Shown piece by piece: positions 1 through 13,532 of a DNA stretch of 64,000 nt. Numbering within the stretch: the stretch's first letter is position 1; every line of letters starts with the position of its first letter. The stretch covers positions 34,540,737 to 34,604,736 of the forward strand of contig CM043869.1 in assembly GCA_023846275.1 (NCBI GenBank), in the 5' to 3' direction. Position numbers and translations under genes: made by a program. This DNA comes from Vanilla planifolia (taxonomy: Eukaryota; Streptophyta; Magnoliopsida; Asparagales; Orchidaceae). The notes beneath the pieces are model-generated. The model saw only the letters and a program-made list of their open reading frames with translations, was not told where the DNA came from and searched no databases.

Positions 1-1739
1 CAAAATGATTCATTTATGTTAGAATCATTGTAGCATAGATCATTTGTCCAATCTATTATATGACCCATTATCTTAGGTTGTACTAGTATGACAGTAATAT
101 TGGATATGTATAGTCATAGTAAAATAATGAGAACTGATAAAGAAAAAGAAAAAACAAATAGACAAAATATTTTAGAGTTGTCAAGTAAGCAAACTAATTA
201 ATTATGTTGTAAGTAAATTATTAAATATTTCTTATTATTATTACTAAATGTCTTATGATAATAAAATTTGTATGGCATAATATTTCTCACATAAATTCTT
301 ATTTCATTATGACACTTTATGACTATTGATATATATATATATATATATATCACATGATAAAATAAAGAAGAACAAAATAAAAAAAGAAAAAAAAGGGAAA
401 AAAATTAATATAGTTATATACAAACTCGTTTATTAAATCAAATTCATCCTTGATGTTTCTCAATTTTTGTTTAACTTTTATTTTCAATTAAAAAGGGCCT
501 TAATTTTCCTAAATAATTTGTATCGTTAGAATTTCAATCTCATATCTCTTAGTATATCATCTTATCCATCGCCAAATTACACATTAAGTGATGAATGTTA
601 GATCAAGTAGCAAGTGACATGTCTATACATCTACATTGACATCAATTCTCCCTTTTTTTCATGTTAATATTCATAGCAACTACAACAGATCTTCTTCATG
701 AAAAAAATATGAGTTTCATAATTATTTAACAAATTCTCTCATATTTTTGCATCAAATCCTACCATATAATTGCTACAATTTACTAATAAAATAATAACAT
801 AAAAAATTAGAAATCACATGTTTTAAATATTTTTACTATTACAATTCACAATGAGAGCAGTTGAGCATTTTTTTCCTAATCTTTTAATTATATAACTCAA
901 CACATTCTCTTTTTTATATCTTCTTTTTAATTGTAAAGATAATTTTTATAATAAATACACCAATGAGTTAGGTTCAACCAAATTATTTTCGAGTACCACT
1001 TCTCCTCCATCGTACTTAACTGCCAATTACATTGAAGGGACTCACATCGCCACTAATGACCTTTGAATCTTGCTAACACACATAATTCGTTCACTCAACG
1101 TGACCTATTAGGTTAAGAATTTGACTAATCTAAAAATTAAAGAAATATAGACACATAAGGTATTTTGAATACTCATATAATATATCAATTTTAATATAAT
1201 ACTTATCATCTCTGTCAAAGACCAAAGGATCTCTCATTTCCCTCAATCTCTTTGCTTGTCCTAACCCAACGAAAGAAGGTTGCAATGCTTAGGTCACAGA
1301 ACTCTTCTCGATGTTCCTTTCCCTTCCTCAATCAAATTAGTAGAAATTTTCTCATTGTGAAGTGGTTCTCGACGAAAGCCAAGTGTCAGGCCGAGAAGAC
1401 AGGAGAAGGTTAGGTCTATAGGAGCGAAAGAAAGGGGTTTTGATAATAATAAGAAAATAAAAATGAATAATTATTTTATAAATTTAAATTTATTCCCTTT
1501 CTTTCAATAATTCGTGAAAATTTTAAATGGTTTCAAAAAATTATAATGACATACAGTTGGATTCTGAATTATGTGCTTTTCTGAAAAATATTTTCATGAT
1601 CAAATTCTTAGATACTTTGTTAGGCATGTTTTTTGAAACGTATATAAAATTATATTATTACATCATATTTTAGAAAATTATTAAATATCAAGGTTAGAAA
1701 TAATACTAGAATAATAAAATATGAATCATCATATCTCAA
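1..1739. other. AT-rich intergenic DNA, no gene seen
   Basis: Very AT-rich sequence with frequent stops in all frames and no long ORF. A short (AT)n tract lies at 329-351. I recognise no gene or mobile element here. Confidence 0.6.
329..351. repeat. (AT)n microsatellite
   Basis: Uninterrupted TA/AT dinucleotide repeat of about 11 units. Confidence 0.95.
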
Positions 1740-2420
1740 CTTAGTAATGATAAGATACTTCAATCCCAAGTATTGTGGGTACTTAAAGATGAGACTTTTT
1801 CATTCTAAGTTTCATGTTTCTCATTAGCATGATTTATTGATATTATAAGAGAGACTTAGTAATGATAAGATAATTCGCTCCCTAGTATTATGGTACTCAG
1901 AGGCGAGACCATAACATTTCATAATGTCGAGACTTACGATGTTAAAATGTGATATAAGATCATTAGATGTTGGGATACCAGGCATAAAAAAGTTTAAGCT
2001 CAAAAAAACATGAATGTGTAAAAAGAAAAAGAATGAAAAAATGAAGAAAAGAAATAAATATAAAAATAAAAAAAGTAAAAAAATAATATAACATTGCTTA
2101 TGATGAGATACATATAGTTATATATGCATTATTACAATATTTTTTATCTAAATTATTATACATTCTTTTTTTATTACACTATCTTATTGTAGTTATTTTC
2201 TTTACTTTTTATACTATTTTTCCTACAAAGTATATCTTGCTCATTTTCTTTATATTATAAGATTTGATACTCACGCTTAATGAGTCGAGGGTCCTTAGGG
2301 CATAGCTTAAACCCTGAGAGCTAAGAAACTGATATACTTTGTAAGTACGAGAGATATTATGTATATATGGTTATATTTATATTATATTTGAAATTCCTAT
2401 ATTAGTAACGATTTTAGACA
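1740..2420 (+). repeat. LTR-like repeat (family R2) with 115-bp tandem units
   Basis: Two diverged direct repeats begin with the same phrase (cttagtaatgataagata) at 1740 and 1855, a period of 115 bp. Each runs through a gagac(c/t) motif and a tact(c/t)a(a/g)ag motif. The downstream part (about 2220-2350, with a motif like gagtcgagggtccttagggc) resembles the segment at 22915-22990, and in inverted orientation 45900-45970. I read these as three old copies of one LTR-type repeat with internal tandem units. No termini or target duplication were found, so the class is inferred. Confidence 0.4.
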
Positions 2421-3799
2421 TATTTAGTATGGCAAATATTTTTCTGTGTTGTTATTTTTTTAATTAAATGTTTAGAGATTATTGTTGATTTTTATATCAC
2501 CCTTTCTCATTTACTAACATGTGTCTTTTCGTACTGCGAGCTCTAATTTCACCCAATAAACATGTATCATGGATGTATGTTATTAGGTTGTATTGATTTA
2601 GGTTGGGCAAGGATTAACATAACACTTATCTAGGAAGTTGTTTTGTGTATGATGATTTGTTTACCTTATTTTCTTTCAAATACTACTAATGATTATGTTT
2701 TGCATTACATGCTCACTCTATCTCGCATAACAAAAAATTGTTCATCAAGAATGTTTTAATTATCTTACTCATTTGCATCATGAGATTTATATTATAAATA
2801 TTTGAAAATTATTAATATAAAAAGAGTAAAATGAAATTAAGAAAATGAAATAAAAAATTGGAGTAAATTGATGTTGTAATTGAAGGATAAAAGATATTAC
2901 AATATAATAAAGAGATAAATTCCTCATATCATACAGATCTTAGGATACAAATTTAAAAAATTGAACAAAAGTTAATTATTGTATAGATAAGTGAGTTGAC
3001 TCCCACATGTAGGTGGTGCCTTGCAACAATTGTGGGTAATGGTTGAGACAAAGATACGATATGCACTATTCTTGAAATTGTGTGTATGTGTGAGCATTTT
3101 AGAAGTATATAAAATATGAGAAAGAAAAATCTAAAAAATAAATAATAAAATATATAAATTACAAAATAATAAAAATTTTAATAATATAATATGATTCAAT
3201 AACCAACTAAATAACAAGTTGTTAGAACTATAACCCCATGACAAAAGAGGGCAATGAGTAATTGTCAACTGATTTCTTATGAAAAGGGTGAAGGAATCAC
3301 TTGACAAAGTGTAATTCTTCTTTAAAACCTTTTAAAGAAGAGGTATGAGGATAATTTGTTCTATATAAAAAAAGAAAGAAGAGTTTTAATATAATTTCTT
3401 AGCTTTAAAGGTGTTTAGGTATGTCCATAATAAATAATAAAGATAGTCTTCTTCAATTGATATGACATCATTAAGGTTGGACAATTCCTAAAAAATTGGG
3501 TATAAAAAAAATATAAAAATAACAAAAAAGCACAAAAAGAGAATAGTATTAATCATTATATTACAGAGCATACTAATATGATAAATTCATTTATATTGTT
3601 TAAAAGTTTTCCTCTTTCAACTTATAAAATGTTTGTAATATAACTATTTTAGCATTATGCTCATATAAATGATACTAAAACTTGGATTGAAATAATTCAT
3701 AATAAACTAAGGTGAAAAAAATCTTAAATAATATAATTTTTTGCTTAGCATTATTATTACAACATAATTACTAATTTAGTCTATATTAAATTAACATGA
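2421..3799. other. AT-rich intergenic DNA, no gene seen
   Basis: No ORF, RNA gene or recognisable repeat boundary was found in this stretch. Confidence 0.55.
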
Positions 3800-5003
3800 T
3801 GTAAGACAGATTTAGATTTCTATCAAAGTTTAAATTAGAGTCACAACACCAAAGATGCTCAACATATTATTAGAAAATATAAAAAACTATTATGCAAAAA
3901 ATAAGGTTAGGTGACGCGTGTGATTTTTTAAAACTATTCAAATATTAAAGTTTTAAAAATATAGCATCGATTATTAAGTTGAGTAGGTAATAACTTCTTA
4001 AGTATTAAATATAAAATCTTATATAAACAAATTTTGTCACATCCAATTTTACATATATAAAATAAAGAATTTAAGTAAATTATATATGGAGTACTCTAAT
4101 AGAAAAGAAATACTCTAACTCTATATTACTACTTAGAAAATAGAAATTGTTAAAATAAACCACTTTTTTGGCAATGATGTGAGTGTAGACGAAAGCAAAA
4201 ATTTGTTTGGCTATCGAATCTCTCCATAGAAAGTCTCTCACCTTCGATCCTTGTCTCTCACAAAGGATTTGGTTGTCGGCTCTCCTGATGAAAGCTCTCT
4301 CACCTTCGATCCTTCTATATCTCACAAGAGAAGTTAGAATCTCTCCAACTAAAATTAAGAACACATACTCTATTTAAAAAGATGAAGTACACACAAATAA
4401 AATTTATTTTTAGTTTATCATTTTTTATCTTCAATATGATAAACATCCATATTTATAAGAATTTCAAATATTTATCACAAATTTTAAAAAATGAAAAATC
4501 ATAAAAAAAACCTATGAAATTAATTGAACTAAGCAGTTCCAAAAATAGATTGAGTTTCGAGTTGCAGTAGTGGCAGTTGACGAAATGATAAGGCACAATC
4601 GGCATAGTGTGTGCAGAGGTCTCGGTGCATACGTTTTGTGTTTCAAATAGGCACAGGTGAGGCGGAACAGAACGGATCGAAAAGATTGGTGGGTTGGCAC
4701 TGGTCATCGCGGGTTCGCATGGCAACTACTCAACACGGGTCGAATGCGAGTTATCAGTGTTCTTGGGTAAATTCGGGTCACACGAGCACGTGAGTTAGCT
4801 CGTGTGGCAGCACCGGGTGCTGACAGCAACGCTAACAATGGCAAATGATGACGAATGACGACTAAGAGTGAAATTAATATAAATTTAATTTTAAGCATTT
4901 CTTTAGGAAATTTTCAACCAAAGTTTTTGCTAGTAGACTTATAAAACTTATATGATACCAACGAATATGTATTTGTGAGTTAATTTTAAACTCTCCTGTG
5001 TCA
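3800..5003 (-). mobile_element. LTR-like element, family R1 copy A (inverted)
   Basis: Read on the minus strand, it begins TGACACAGGAGAG at 5003 and ends near ...CTTACA at 3800. It aligns along its length with copies at 20555-21722 and 43403-44666. Shared landmarks are the start motif, the phrase acatattcgttgg, a block of gacc(c/t) motifs, a TATA-like box (tataaatat, minus strand, 4450-4458), repeated gagagact motifs, and the closing ctctaatttaga-like phrase. A TG...CA form with an internal TATA box and a length near 1.2 kb suggests a solo LTR. No matching target duplication is recognisable, so age or class remains open. Confidence 0.5.
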
Positions 5004-5046
5004 TGACCTCTTACTTTATTAACTATTTTATATCTTTAACTTGGGC

Positions 5047-5048
<2 letters not shown>

Positions 5049-5117
<69 letters not shown>
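5049..5117. repeat. (AT)n microsatellite
   Basis: About 33 uninterrupted AT units just outside the R1 copy A terminus. Confidence 0.97.
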
Positions 5118-5119
<2 letters not shown>

Positions 5120-7190
5120 GTAATTAGGTTTCGAACAATTTATCAAAAAATAAACAATCTTATTGTTGCAAAAGGTTTTTGAAAAAAATAAAAAAAACCA
5201 AATATTTGAAATAAATATCTATCAATATCTCACACAAGTGTTATATGTGAAATAAAATGTTTGAGTTCCATCTAAAACATCGATCAAGCATTTCTCCAAA
5301 TAAACATAAATATACCAATTGATATAATAGTTTTAGTATTCAAATATTTTTAAAAATCATATAACAAGTTGTTAATTATATTAAATTTATTTCAAAAAAT
5401 ACATCTAAGAACTTGCACATAGAAATTATCAATAAATATTTTTGCAAATTATTTGAAAACTTCAATAATATATTCTTCTTAAAAGCATTTATATGCTTTT
5501 AAATTTTTGAATATTAAATTATTTTTGTAATACATATTATCAAATTCAGATTTCAATTATTGCTTGAAGGGACTATCAACAATACTCGAGATACGTACTC
5601 CCACGTCAAAAATTCACCGGCAATATTTAATGTGCCAAATATTTAAAAATAATTGAATTCCATCTCATTGAATTGAAAATTCACAAGAGTTTTCAAAAGT
5701 TTATACTTTATTTTTAAAAAAATAAAATATAGTTTGTTATTTACCAATCGTCACCGTTTCAAGCTAATAACGACTCCTAAAGTTCGATTTTTGAAAAATT
5801 GACTTTAATTAAAATAAAAATAATTACAATTTCATCCATTTATAGTTTTTTTTTATTTTAAATTGAAATGACATTTGAGTTGTATCTAAACTATTATTTC
5901 TGTGGCCGGACAACACATCTCGTGAGGGAATGATGATTACGCCAAACAGTTGCGTCATCTCTAGCACGTGATTCATGTCATAGAGACGTTTATGCCTATC
6001 ACTAGGTACCATTTTTCCAGACCTGTGATGAAATCGTATAAAAAAAAAATCAATTTTTAAACTATTATTTTATTTTCTCCTGTAAAATTCTGACTATTTT
6101 ATTTTATCTTTACATGATTTTAACACCATTTTTCTAATTAAATAAAATATATTGTTTACTTGATATGTTCTCTTAAATTCATTTAATTAACTGTACTCAA
6201 AATGCAGGCCAAATCTCGACGACTATCCAGTCCAAAAATATTTCTATTTTAGCACGTTCATTTTTTTATAAAATTTTGTTTATCATTTTTATTTATAAAA
6301 AATACTTTTCTTAAAAACTAATTTACATGACAAGTCTAATTTATTTATTTTTACAAACTAGAAAAAAATTAGTTCGTAAGTTGAATTAGAATAATTTGCT
6401 TAACAAATCGATAGGCATCACAACTTTCTCCTCTTCATTTCTATTTTATCTTCAAATTTTGATCATTTCTCTTTTTTAATGAAAATGTTTTTACATCCCA
6501 AAAGCTAATTTATAGTCTCATAAGAGTATTATTTCACTCGTTCAATCTAATCTAATTATATATTTTGAGTAATTATGATAAGACTTGATACTTCTATCCA
6601 ACTCATTTGTGAGAAGATGTTTTTTAAACTCTAATAAATATTACATCTTTCAAACTTTATTCTTATCCTAACATTATTTTAAAACATAAATTTAATTATA
6701 AGCTCTCTACTCGATAGTCTAAGAACTATTCAATTCTTAAGGATTTACTTGATTGCATTTTTAAGTCCTCTATAAATTAATATTCTTACTAAATTCCTTT
6801 AGAAACACAAATCCTACTCTAATAAACTATAAGCAACCTCTAAACCCTTAGCCAACTTCTTTTCAATATTAAGACAACTCTTGCAAGCTCCACATAGCCT
6901 TGAACTTACTAAGCTCATCAAAAAAAGGGATTTGCAAGATTTCATTTCCCTCTATTTAATCTATTCACTTGAGGATTTTAATTCTAATCCTCCTTTATTT
7001 GAACCACTTCTTATTATTGAACAATGGATTGCTTTTAAATTATCCATGTTTTTATGCAAGATTAATGGAGGATACTTATCAAACAATTAAAATCCAATTC
7101 AAATTTCAAAAAAAGATCAACGTGGTCATCACAAGTTTATTGGGATTTCTTTACCCTTGAATCACTTCTATTTCATAAGAGGATACTGAT
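5118..7190. other. AT-rich intergenic DNA, no gene seen
   Basis: No convincing coding region. The short ORFs at 6881-7160 are plus-strand readings of AT-rich sequence next to the antisense retroelement remnant and have no family likeness. Confidence 0.5.
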
Positions 7191-7990
7191 AATACTCAAG
7201 AAAAAATGATTTTCTTATCCAACAGACTATGATGGTTGACCTTGACCTTAAGTTGGTACATTATAGAAGCCTGACCATCATGGTTTATTGTTGAACATCT
7301 AATGCTCAAGCTTTTGCACTTCCTTAATGAGCACTTGGACAATTTCTAAAAGATGTGTAAACTATCCACAAAAATAATTTTCTTATCCAACAAGCTGCGA
7401 TGGTTGACCTTGACCTCAAGATGGTACCATTATAGAAGCTTGACCATCATTATTTATTATTGAACATCTAATGTTCAAGCTTTTGCACTTCCTTAAGGAG
7501 CCCTTGGATTGGGACAATTTCCAAAAAAATGTGTGAACTCACCACATGAATAATGTCGATCCTTCCAATTCACTTGGCACTCACCCAAATTATTGTTATG
7601 CATTCCCGATATTGTGCTTGTTCTAGCACATAACTACAACCATTAACCTTTCATCCTTTAAAACCTTCACATAACCAAATCACACTTTATTAGGATATCA
7701 CTTCCTTTTTCTCACTTCAATTCTTGCTTTGGTGGCTCCTAGACTATGCTCGACTACTTGAGTTGCTTCCATGAACTACTAATAAAATTTATGCCACCAC
7801 TTCTTGGAGAAAATATCCCAATCCTCATCAAAATAGCAAACATCTTTATTTTTCTATCAACACAATTTCTAAAAGATACTTGGCTTAAAATCATGCTTTA
7901 TACTCAACTTATCATATATTTTATTAGAATAGTCTACTCAACTCTTCTCTAATTTCCTCTCTTGTAGATGCTGGCATATAATGATCCTTA
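7191..7990 (-). mobile_element. Decayed retrotransposon gag remnant with zinc knuckle
   Basis: On the minus strand around 7600-7510 one frame reads DRHYSCGEFTHFFGNCPNP. This fits the CX2CX4HX4C zinc knuckle of retrotransposon Gag proteins, with the first cysteine replaced by histidine and the C-X4-H-X4-C part intact. The surrounding frame has many stops. A short stretch near 7985-7945 (TREEIREELSRLF) in the same orientation could be more of the capsid region. The lineage cannot be named from this. The block also holds the direct repeat described at 7211-7546. Confidence 0.4.
7211..7546. repeat. 168-bp direct tandem duplication
   Basis: The sequence from tttcttatccaaca at 7211 recurs at 7379, giving a 168-bp period. 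Both units carry gatggttgaccttgacct, a tagaagc(c/t)tgaccatcat phrase, and acatctaatg(c/t)tcaagctt. The duplication lies within or beside the gag remnant. Confidence 0.8.
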
Positions 7991-10471
7991 AAAGCTTTGA
8001 CATTCTATTTCTCTAATATTTTAATCCTTTTTTATTTTGGGGCATGCTTCTCATTTAATTAATGTCACACAATTTTGAATCTCACCATTAGGATGAAAAC
8101 TAGAATCTCAAGATAATGAATCACTGCTATCATTAACCAAATATCTTCTAATATATCAATATCAAATTTCCAAGGTAGAAACCACACTCTTGTTAAGATT
8201 ATCAACATCTTATCTAACAAATAGTAACACAAAAGAATACCAAGATAAGTGCAATACACTTATAACAATATTGATCATTATTAAAAAAATTCCATAAACT
8301 TTATATTTTATATAAAAAATTAAAAATGTCACTTCTTTGTTCTATACAATTTTTTTAAAATTTTTTTATTAAAAAACTTATTTGATTGTTCTTGAACTAA
8401 TGAGATCTTTTAATAACTTGATAAAATTATGTGGCTCCTTATTTTGTCACCATATAATTTTTATTCCATGCTTTTGTTTGTTAAGTAAAAAAATCTTAAT
8501 TTTATAAATATAAATATTTTGAAAATCCCTTTTAAAAGTGAATACATATTCTCTTTTGAAACTAAATAAATACTTAGAAAAAAAAATAAATTTAAATTCT
8601 TTTTTAGAACTAAATTAATAGAGACATAATGTGTTGACCCTTCTCACCACAAATTTTATTTTTTTTAATTTAAATAATTTTATTTTCCAAAAATTCTTAT
8701 TTTTTTCAAAATTATATTTTCAAATGAATAAAATCTCTCAAATATTTTATTTTTTTTTCTATTATATAACATAAAAAAATTACAAATAAATACAAAAATA
8801 TAATATGTATGCAATTTATATTTACAACTATTCACTAAACTAATTATATGTCATCACCGATTGTGTCTATATCCATAATATACCATAATATTAATTTCAT
8901 AATTACATTCAAATTTTAAAAAACAAAATAATACATGCTATCTCAATATAAGACTATAGAACTATTTATACAAACTTTTACATTTTTTATTTTATTTTTA
9001 GCAACTATGCTTATTGATATTGTTCTTATTATTGTGGCTCTAGTATACCTAAATTTTAAGTATTAAAAGTAGGCTAAGATAACCATCACAAATTTAGTAG
9101 ATATAATATATATATATATATAAATATAATTACAACTACTGTAAATAAAGTTATTATGTGATAAAATAATATATAAGTGAAGTAACAAGTACTATATAAC
9201 TTAATAAGTAAAATATGATGCAATGAATTACCTCATATGTGAATAAATATCATCCATATATAATCTAAATTATTTTATTTATTTCTTTTAATATAATCTT
9301 ATTTAATAGTACTAGTTTTTACTTAATTAAATAAATCTTACAATAGTCATATTACTGCTTTCACTCACTCTCTCTCTCTCGAGATAATTAGTTAGTATCA
9401 TCATTTCAATTTACTTAGTCATAATGAAAATCTCCTTTATTATCTGTTTATCTAAAATTCTTATGCACACTTATGGTTTTTCCTTTCAATATTTCAATTA
9501 CATAAATTCTTTGCAACAAAGCTCAAGAATGTGGTGCACTAGCTACTAACACAAAACATGATAACAAATCGTAATCATGTGATCCACTAGTTAATAGTTA
9601 CTTTCATAGTGACAAATATCAACTCAGTAACCCAATAAACATTAGCCGCAGCTTAGACGCAATGCATCATTGGGACAAATAGCCAATGGTCACAATGAAT
9701 AGTATAATTCAACTTAGTTCCATTATTTACTGATTTCAATAAAATTTGATAAAAGTTATAATTGTACTTACTCAAATCATGCATAAATTAAATCCACAAT
9801 TCACTAGCTAAATGAAAACTTCAAATATAACTAAATATAATGTCATTATATAGAAAATTTTAGTTAAGATGTCATAATAAAATCATAAAAACTCATAATA
9901 AGTTGCATATCTGAGTTTCAATTTTTCTGTGTGGTAATTATACATTTGTACATGGTAATCTCTTAATCTTTGAATAGCTCTATGGGTTTTTCAATGCAAT
10001 AATATTATATACATCACCATCATTATATAGGGTTCAATACAATTGTCATGAAATAATTCATCATACATATGTATATAATTATGTTAAATTTATAAATTTC
10101 AAAACTTTTTGTCTTTCAAGATTGAGCTACAACAATTCACTTTTCCTTATGTATTAATTGCAACATGTAAATTATTATTTTTTTCAACCTAGCTTACAAA
10201 TTTTGTACAAATTAAACTTTCTTAAGTTGTACATATAGAATTGCATATTCATTTCTTAAATCATAAAATTGCCCTATTCTTTTCTCTCTTATCCAGTACT
10301 TTCTCTCTCCTTTAGCAGTTTCTCTATTGACACCTCTCTTCTTGGATTCCAACCATTTTCAACTCAAATCTTCAAGATTTATGGCATTTCCCCTCCAAGC
10401 AACCTCCTAAATGGACAAAAAGTTGATTTGAACTCATTTTTACCTATTTCCCCCCTTGAATCCACTCTTAC
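7991..10471. other. AT-rich intergenic DNA, no gene seen
   Basis: No supported gene. It contains a short (TA)n run near 9103-9122 and a short CT tract near 9363-9380. The 103-codon ORF at 10269-10580 crosses into the solo LTR boundary at 10472 and is not credible as a gene. Confidence 0.55.
10467..10471. repeat. Target-site duplication (left) of solo LTR copy 1
   Basis: cttac, matching cttac at 15799-15803 on the other side of the element. Confidence 0.85.
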
Positions 10472-11246
10472 TATTACACCCCATTTTTTTCCTAGGCTGA
10501 TTTTTGGCATATTTTTTTTTTTTACATATAGACAGCTCAGATCGTCCCATACCAACCTGAGTAGCCTACGAAAAACATAGGATATAACACATCATTACAC
10601 ACCTACTTTCCTTAACAATGTGGATCCCATCTCCCGGGTACACCGTCAAATCAGGTTCATGACTCCTGAATTAACAGATGGACTCGCGCAATGTTACTCC
10701 TACTAGACCCCATACTCCTAACCCATACCGGTAGGAGAACCGATCTAATAGAAGTCTGAATCCCCACGGTTAAGTTCCATAGTCATGTAATAACCTCACC
10801 ATCAAAAATAAAATACATAACATCCTCAGATAAAATATGACACTCCACACACTATACCACCAAGACAATAAAGTAAAACAGTGAATGGAAACTACATCAC
10901 AAGAATAAGATCCAAGTCCAACAAATACAATATCATCCAACTAGATACATAAGTCAGAATCACCCTCACATGTTACATGACATAAGAATAACAGTCTCCC
11001 TGAATACATCCAATAGTATCCATCACACTAACCAAAATGTCTCAGAAAATCACAGATCAGATATCCTCCACTAGCCTGCTGACCACGATCCCACCTAATC
11101 TGGGTGGCGTCAAGGTTGTCGAGCCGCTGGAAAAATATAGATAATAGAGGAGTGAGCTACGCCCAGTAGGAAAGACAGCTAGTAAAAACTCACATGCAAG
11201 AGAAGGATAATAGCAAGAGTATAGGAATACAGCATAACAATGTAGG

Positions 11247-11786
11247 GTGGAAAGGCAGTCTCAGTCCCAGACTCTGACCAACCACAGTCACCCCCAGTCA
11301 CACCAGAGTAGCTCTCCTCTGTGCTCCCAGGCAGCATGCCAGCGGGACACGCCCATCTTTGCGCACGCATGGCGCCTAGGCAAAGCATGCCAGCGGGACA
11401 CGCTCATCTCTGTGCACGCATCACAAAGCCTAGCACCCGACACCGCAGCGTCTCTCGTCAATCAATCTTCTGGAGACTATAGACAGAACCAGTCACATAG
11501 ATCTCTAGCCAACGTGAGACACCCCTGCCACCCTCAGGCACTCAGGCCTACACACTTGACTAGCCACGGCGAGTCACCCCTGCCACTGCCACTCTCAGGC
11601 GCGCAGGCCTACACTCGTGGACTAGAAGAGATCGACTCAGCCACCGTCACAAGAAGTCCTCTCCCAACAATTTCCATAGAGGCCACGCCCCTACAGTCAT
11701 TGCCAAGCTCTAACTCCAAGATTCGGCAACATGTGTCCAGATACAACAAGGCGCATACCAGTCCACATGTATACTGTGAAAGTTAA
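11247..11786 (+). other. 179-codon ORF inside the LTR, unlikely to be a gene
   Basis: Open frame on the strand opposite the TGTTATACCC orientation, also present in copy 2 (33436-33975, minus). I compared the two translations: 8 residues differ and I noticed few or no silent differences, which is not what selection on a protein would give. The product is rich in Ser, Gln, His and Pro with no domain. I treat it as chance openness of a GC-rich LTR segment containing tandem repeats. Confidence 0.7.
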
Positions 11787-12029
11787 GTCTGTACCGCACA
11801 GTTACCTACCACAACTACCCTAAAACATCATATAGGGCCTATGTTAGTCCGGTCCAGTATGCCAATCCATGAAATATGCCAACACTGAGTAAACTGACTC
11901 AATCCATGTCATTGTCATCCAAGCAAAACAAACTGTACCAAAATTCTGACTATTCTGGTAGCACCCAAGTGTCACACTTCCTTCCAACTGATCCAGCTGC
12001 ACTGAATTTATGGGTAATTTCCAACAGTC

Positions 12030-12034
12030 AATTT
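12030..12034. repeat. Target-site duplication (left) of the nested palindromic element
   Basis: aattt, repeated at 14360-14364. In the uninterrupted LTR copy 2 the same site has a single aattt (within gtcaatttcaacttgg on the minus strand, near 33190). Confidence 0.88.
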
Positions 12035-12860
12035 TGTTATACCCGGTAAAATATTATAGGTTTAATCTTCAATAATTAAATTGTGGCTTGGATGATTTCA
12101 GATCGACCGTAGGATGAGCCAGGAGCTCAATTGGAGGCTATTAGAATTTCTGAAATTTTCTGGGATTTTCCGGAGCACCGAGGTAAATTTTAAGTAATTT
12201 TCCCTGTTTAATTAGATTTATTGGATTTTTAGAAATTCGAAAATCCATTTAAATTAAACCGGAAATTGGTTTTTACCGCGCGTGAACCGGACCGGAGCGG
12301 TTCAGCGAAGACGGGGGCGGTTCGCCGAGTGCGTTTGCGCGTGCGTTTGGATAAGCCGCGGATAAGCGGATCGGACGGACGAGATCAGCGGTGGAGATTA
12401 ACCGGCTGATCGAAGGTTAAACGGCGTTTTGGCAGGTCAACCGGCGCTTAATGGGTCATTAACGGGTTATTACCGGTTTAAGCGGGGTATTTAACCCGAA
12501 CCGTTTCGACCCTTAGGGTTTCGAACGGCGGCCGGAGACGAGGCATTCGCGGCCGACGGCGATATTTTCCGGCAGCCTTTCAAGGGGCTTTTTGTACCTG
12601 GAGGTTCGCGTGATCGAGGAGAATCGATTGGTACCGGTTTCGTTCGGCGAGGAGCAGCGGTTGGTCGCGTGCGAGCTTCACCGTCGCTACCGTCGCCGGA
12701 GAAGAAAGGTAGGAAATTCAGATTTAAATCAGTTAATTAGCAAATTAAACACATGGATTATTTTGCAAATTACTACCTGAGCATGCGAATTGTGGGTTTT
12801 TTTGGAATTGATTAATGCAATTATTGAATTTAGCATGTTTAGGGTTTTCGAAATAAAAAA
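12035..12860 (+). repeat. Left inverted arm of palindromic LTR
   Basis: About 825 bp, matched in inverse by 13533-14359. The two arms part after a shared agcatgtttagggtttt phrase. CpG-rich inside (about 12270-12720). Confidence 0.88.
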
Positions 12861-13532
12861 AATTTATTATGCTGTCGAATTCGGAAAATTTACCAAGCAT
12901 ATGTTGAATTGATTATGTGCTTAATCATGTTAAGGTGGTTTTCAAATGCTGGAATCGTTTAATTTCATAAATTGTCAATTAGGGATCGGATGAAACTCCT
13001 TCGACGGAAATTTTGATTTAATCTTAGGAATTAGTGACATCATTGGAATGTTAGGATAGTACGAACATGTTCTCCTTGTGCGCAGTTGCCGGAAATCGAC
13101 GGAATGGTCGGCGATTGCGGCGGCTAGGGTTTCGCGGACGACGGGCGAAGGAAGGAGACGAATTAAGGGTTAATTAGAGATTAGTTGATTTATTAAGAGA
13201 ATAATTATATTAATTATTAAGATTATATAATAAGCGCCGGCCGAATTTCGGATTAATAACTTCGACCGGCGGGGATTTGGTTCAGCGCGAAGGCCGAACC
13301 GGTGGCGAGATCCGGTTCAGCGGATTCGGCGCGGTTCAGTGAGAAGCGGTTCTCGGCTCAGCGCGAAGACCGAACCGGCGGCGAGAACCGGGTTCACGGA
13401 AGTGCGGCGCGTATAATAGAATTTGCGAAATTTCAAATTCGGAAATTATTCCGAATTTCGGAAAAATGGAAAAAAAATGCAAAATTGATATTTCGAATTT
13501 AGAAAAAATTCGATAATTGAGTTTTAGGGATT

